8,299 nucleotides of DNA, from contig DAOVFL010000034.1 in assembly GCA_030672945.1 (NCBI GenBank), forward strand, positions 1 through 8,299, read 5' to 3'. Position 1 is the first letter of the stretch. Each line of letters starts with the position of its first letter. Of this stretch, positions 6,769-8,299 are shown piece by piece. Below the pieces are notes generated by a model. The model was not told the origin of the DNA. It worked only from the letters and a program-made list of their open reading frames with translations, and did no database searches. This DNA comes from Candidatus Bathyarchaeota archaeon. GTDB taxonomy: Archaea > Thermoproteota > Bathyarchaeia > Bathyarchaeales > Bathycorpusculaceae. A program made the position numbers and the translations under genes.

Positions 6769-7893
6769 CTAGTCTCCGACACTAGCTACTGTCTTTCTGA
6801 TAATCATTTCAAACCCCTTAAGAGTCTTTTCCCAAGTGAAACTTCTACCCCATTTACCAGCATTTTTCGCGAATCTATTCCTGAGTTCATCGTCATCCAG
6901 CATCTGACAGATTTTTTGCGCCAGAATCACTGGTTTTCCATAAGGAACAAGAAAGCCTGTCTTTCCATGAATAATTGAATCTTTCAACCCCATGGTGTCT
7001 GTTCCTATTGTTGGAGTTCCACAAACGGCCGCTTCGATAACGACTATACCAAACCCTTCCTTTACTGACGGAACAACAAGCACCCACGCTTTCTTCAGAA
7101 AACGGATTTTCTCTTCATCTGATACGTAACCATAAAAGGTAACATTGTCCTGAAGATTCAGAGTTTCTACAAGCTTTTCCAATTCACTTCGATAATCTCC
7201 TTCACCTAGTATTGCCAATTTGGCTTCAGGCATAGTCGTTATCACATGTTTCATCGCTTGGACCAAATAGTGGACACCTTTATACTTTTTGAGCCTCCCG
7301 AGATAAAGCACCAAGGGGAAGGCCGTTTTTTCTCCTGAAGTGCGTTCGTACTTCCACATATCTATTCCTGGAGAAACTACAGAGATGTTTTTCCTCGGAA
7401 TGCCGTTATCAATTAGTTCTTGTTTGACGCTTTGCGATACTGTTATAAACACAGCTTTACGGTAAAACAGCAGTCCGATCTTTTCGACCGAACAAATTAC
7501 GTTTGCAATAGCTCCATTCAACTCCTCAAATAAGGCTTCTTTTGTAGTTTGGTGAATAAAAGCAATCTTAGGTATTCTCATATAGAGAGGCGTTAACCAA
7601 GGCAAGACATTTATTTCATCAATTACAACATCACATTTACCTTTAAAATCTTTCAAAAATCTTATAGGTGCTTTAGTATAAACAGTGTATCTATTTCCAA
7701 CCCTTATTACATTCACTCCATCAATAATTTCTCTTTCCAGTCCCCCTCGGTAATTAGCACATAGCAATGTAACCTCATGTCCATTCTCAACAAGATATTT
7801 CGCCATTTTATGAGTATAGTAGGTTCCCCCTCCAGCAGCTGGATTAGTAATATCTTTCCAATTAAATATAAGGATGGAAAGAAAATCCTTCAA
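6769..7893 (-). CDS. GT4 family (GT-B fold) glycosyltransferase
   Basis: A 374-residue retaining glycosyltransferase of family GT4 that would act in the cytoplasm on a nucleotide-sugar donor and probably a membrane-linked acceptor. The N-terminal half opens with ILIFNWKDITNPAAGGGTYYTH (7-28), a form of the usual acceptor-side glycine-rich loop. The C-terminal donor domain shows SVVSPGID (171-178), LVLYLGRLKKYKG (194-206), LAILGEGDYR (226-235), FYGYVSDEEK (253-262) and the E-x7-E signature EGFGIVVIE (E279 and E287), followed by GTPTIGTD. Length and domain order are normal. No membrane helices stand out, though basic and hydrophobic patches (for example 137-151) could dock it to the membrane. 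The start is a TTG at 7893 with only a weak upstream site; no ATG or GTG is available in frame between the previous stop and this codon. It sits 15 bases after the dehydrogenase and 3 bases before GT2. Donor and acceptor are not determined. Confidence 0.9.
   Translation of the reverse strand: MKDFLSILIFNWKDITNPAAGGGTYYTHKMAKYLVENGHEVTLLCANYRGGLEREIIDGVNVIRVGNRYTVYTKAPIRFLKDFKGKCDVVIDEINVLPWLTPLYMRIPKIAFIHQTTKEALFEELNGAIANVICSVEKIGLLFYRKAVFITVSQSVKQELIDNGIPRKNISVVSPGIDMWKYERTSGEKTAFPLVLYLGRLKKYKGVHYLVQAMKHVITTMPEAKLAILGEGDYRSELEKLVETLNLQDNVTFYGYVSDEEKIRFLKKAWVLVVPSVKEGFGIVVIEAAVCGTPTIGTDTMGLKDSIIHGKTGFLVPYGKPVILAQKICQMLDDDELRNRFAKNAGKWGRSFTWEKTLKGFEMIIRKTVASVGD
6774..6777 (-). promoter_or_regulatory. 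Shine-Dalgarno site of GT2 within the end of GT4
   Basis: The minus strand reads GGAG eight bases before the TTG at 6765, inside the last codons of GT4. It favours the TTG over the ATG at 6759 and again points to translational coupling along the operon. Confidence 0.45.
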
Positions 7894-7908
7894 TACTGCC
7901 GCCCATTC

Positions 7909-8299
7909 CTATTTGGGAACACGCCGCCTAACTTCTTCCTTTTTCATATGCTCCATGTAGTTTCGGTCTGTTTCAATGGAACCTAATAGTAACGGAGTTT
8001 CTCCAAGACTCGCCAAGTATCTTATGTCCTTTGGTAGACATTCGCCCTTGATACCATCTCTAGCTTCTAAGAGATTAACGTTCCACTTTGTATTTGCGCC
8101 TTTCCTGACCTCCTCAAATGGCAATTCATGCCTCTCGCAGAGAAGACATAATTGTTCAACAAAGGCAATTTGTACAAATCGATATGCATTTTCAGTTATC
8201 TTAATAAGCTCAGCTACTTCAAGATCTGAAACTGAGCGCAAAGGTATGTGAAGAGATTCATAGAAATTTCTTGCTTTAACTAAGCTTTCATGATTAAAT
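7909..8299 (-). CDS. UDP-glucose/GDP-mannose dehydrogenase family protein, 3' part, apparently without C-terminal domain
   Basis: The last 129 residues of a nucleotide-sugar 6-dehydrogenase; the NAD-binding part lies beyond the right edge and the frame is open to it. These enzymes oxidise a UDP- or GDP-sugar twice to the uronic acid using NAD. The central helical domain is clear: AELIKITENAYRFVQIAFVE with Lys33 and Asn37 (numbered from the edge), then GANTKWNVNLLEARDG, then GIKGECLPKDIRYL with the catalytic Cys87 and the conserved Lys90-Asp91. The motif usually reads GG-x-C-(L/I)-PKD, so Lys84 replaces the first Gly of the pair. After this the protein has only about 34 residues, ending in a charged KKEEVRRRVPK tail, whereas standard members continue with a further UDP-binding domain of about 100 residues. 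It is probably a short family variant or a truncated enzyme. It heads the part of the operon seen here, 15 bases before GT4, and would supply a uronic acid type donor. Confidence 0.85.
   Translation of the reverse strand, partial: FNHESLVKARNFYESLHIPLRSVSDLEVAELIKITENAYRFVQIAFVEQLCLLCERHELPFEEVRKGANTKWNVNLLEARDGIKGECLPKDIRYLASLGETPLLLGSIETDRNYMEHMKKEEVRRRVPK

Noticed and set aside
7777..7986. Plus-strand reading frame of 69 codons across the dehydrogenase-GT4 junction.
   Set aside because: It overlaps two conserved genes on the other strand and has no family-like pattern.
7976..8251. Plus-strand reading frame of 91 codons opposite the dehydrogenase.
   Set aside because: It is antisense to a clearly conserved dehydrogenase domain and its translation shows no recognisable motif.
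1..8299. CRISPR arrays, tRNA or rRNA genes, insertion sequences or attachment sites.
   Set aside because: I saw no regularly spaced direct repeats, no tRNA cloverleaf pattern, no transposase motif and no terminal inverted repeats by eye.

Overview
This window most likely comes from an archaeon with a moderately AT-rich genome. The clearest sign is the 5' part of an archaeal/eukaryotic-type DNA primase small subunit (priS) at the left edge. An archaeosortase-type cysteine transpeptidase and a dolichol-phosphate-sugar style glycosylation set fit the same view. The PriS N-terminus resembles what I recall from Bathyarchaeia-like Thermoproteota, but that lineage guess is weak. No rRNA, tRNA, CRISPR, insertion sequence or phage gene is visible.

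All supported genes lie on the minus strand, so transcription runs from high to low coordinates. In that order they are: the 3' part of a nucleotide-sugar dehydrogenase (8299-7909); a GT4 glycosyltransferase (7893-6769); a DPM1-like GT2 glycosyltransferase (6765-6025); a very large membrane protein of 1437 residues (6012-1699); a 236-base gap with a promoter-like site; an archaeosortase (1462-371); and priS (323 to the left edge). The first four genes are separated by only 15, 3 and 12 bases and read as one operon. Shine-Dalgarno-like sites of two downstream genes overlap the ends of the genes before them.

The operon suggests surface glycan assembly, and this is an inference. The dehydrogenase would supply an oxidised (uronic acid type) nucleotide sugar. 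GT4 would add sugars to a lipid carrier on the cytoplasmic face. The DPM1-like enzyme would make a polyprenyl-phosphate sugar. The giant protein, which looks like two GT-C-type integral membrane modules joined in one chain, would use such lipid-linked sugars on the outer face. The archaeosortase, under its own promoter, would process C-terminal sorting signals of surface proteins, which are often glycosylated. PriS is a housekeeping replication gene with no evident functional link.

The most interesting points are the two-module GT-C fusion with a sequon-rich outer domain, the dehydrogenase that stops where its C-terminal domain should begin, four successive operon genes in one reading frame separated only by in-frame stops, and an unexplained intergenic segment.
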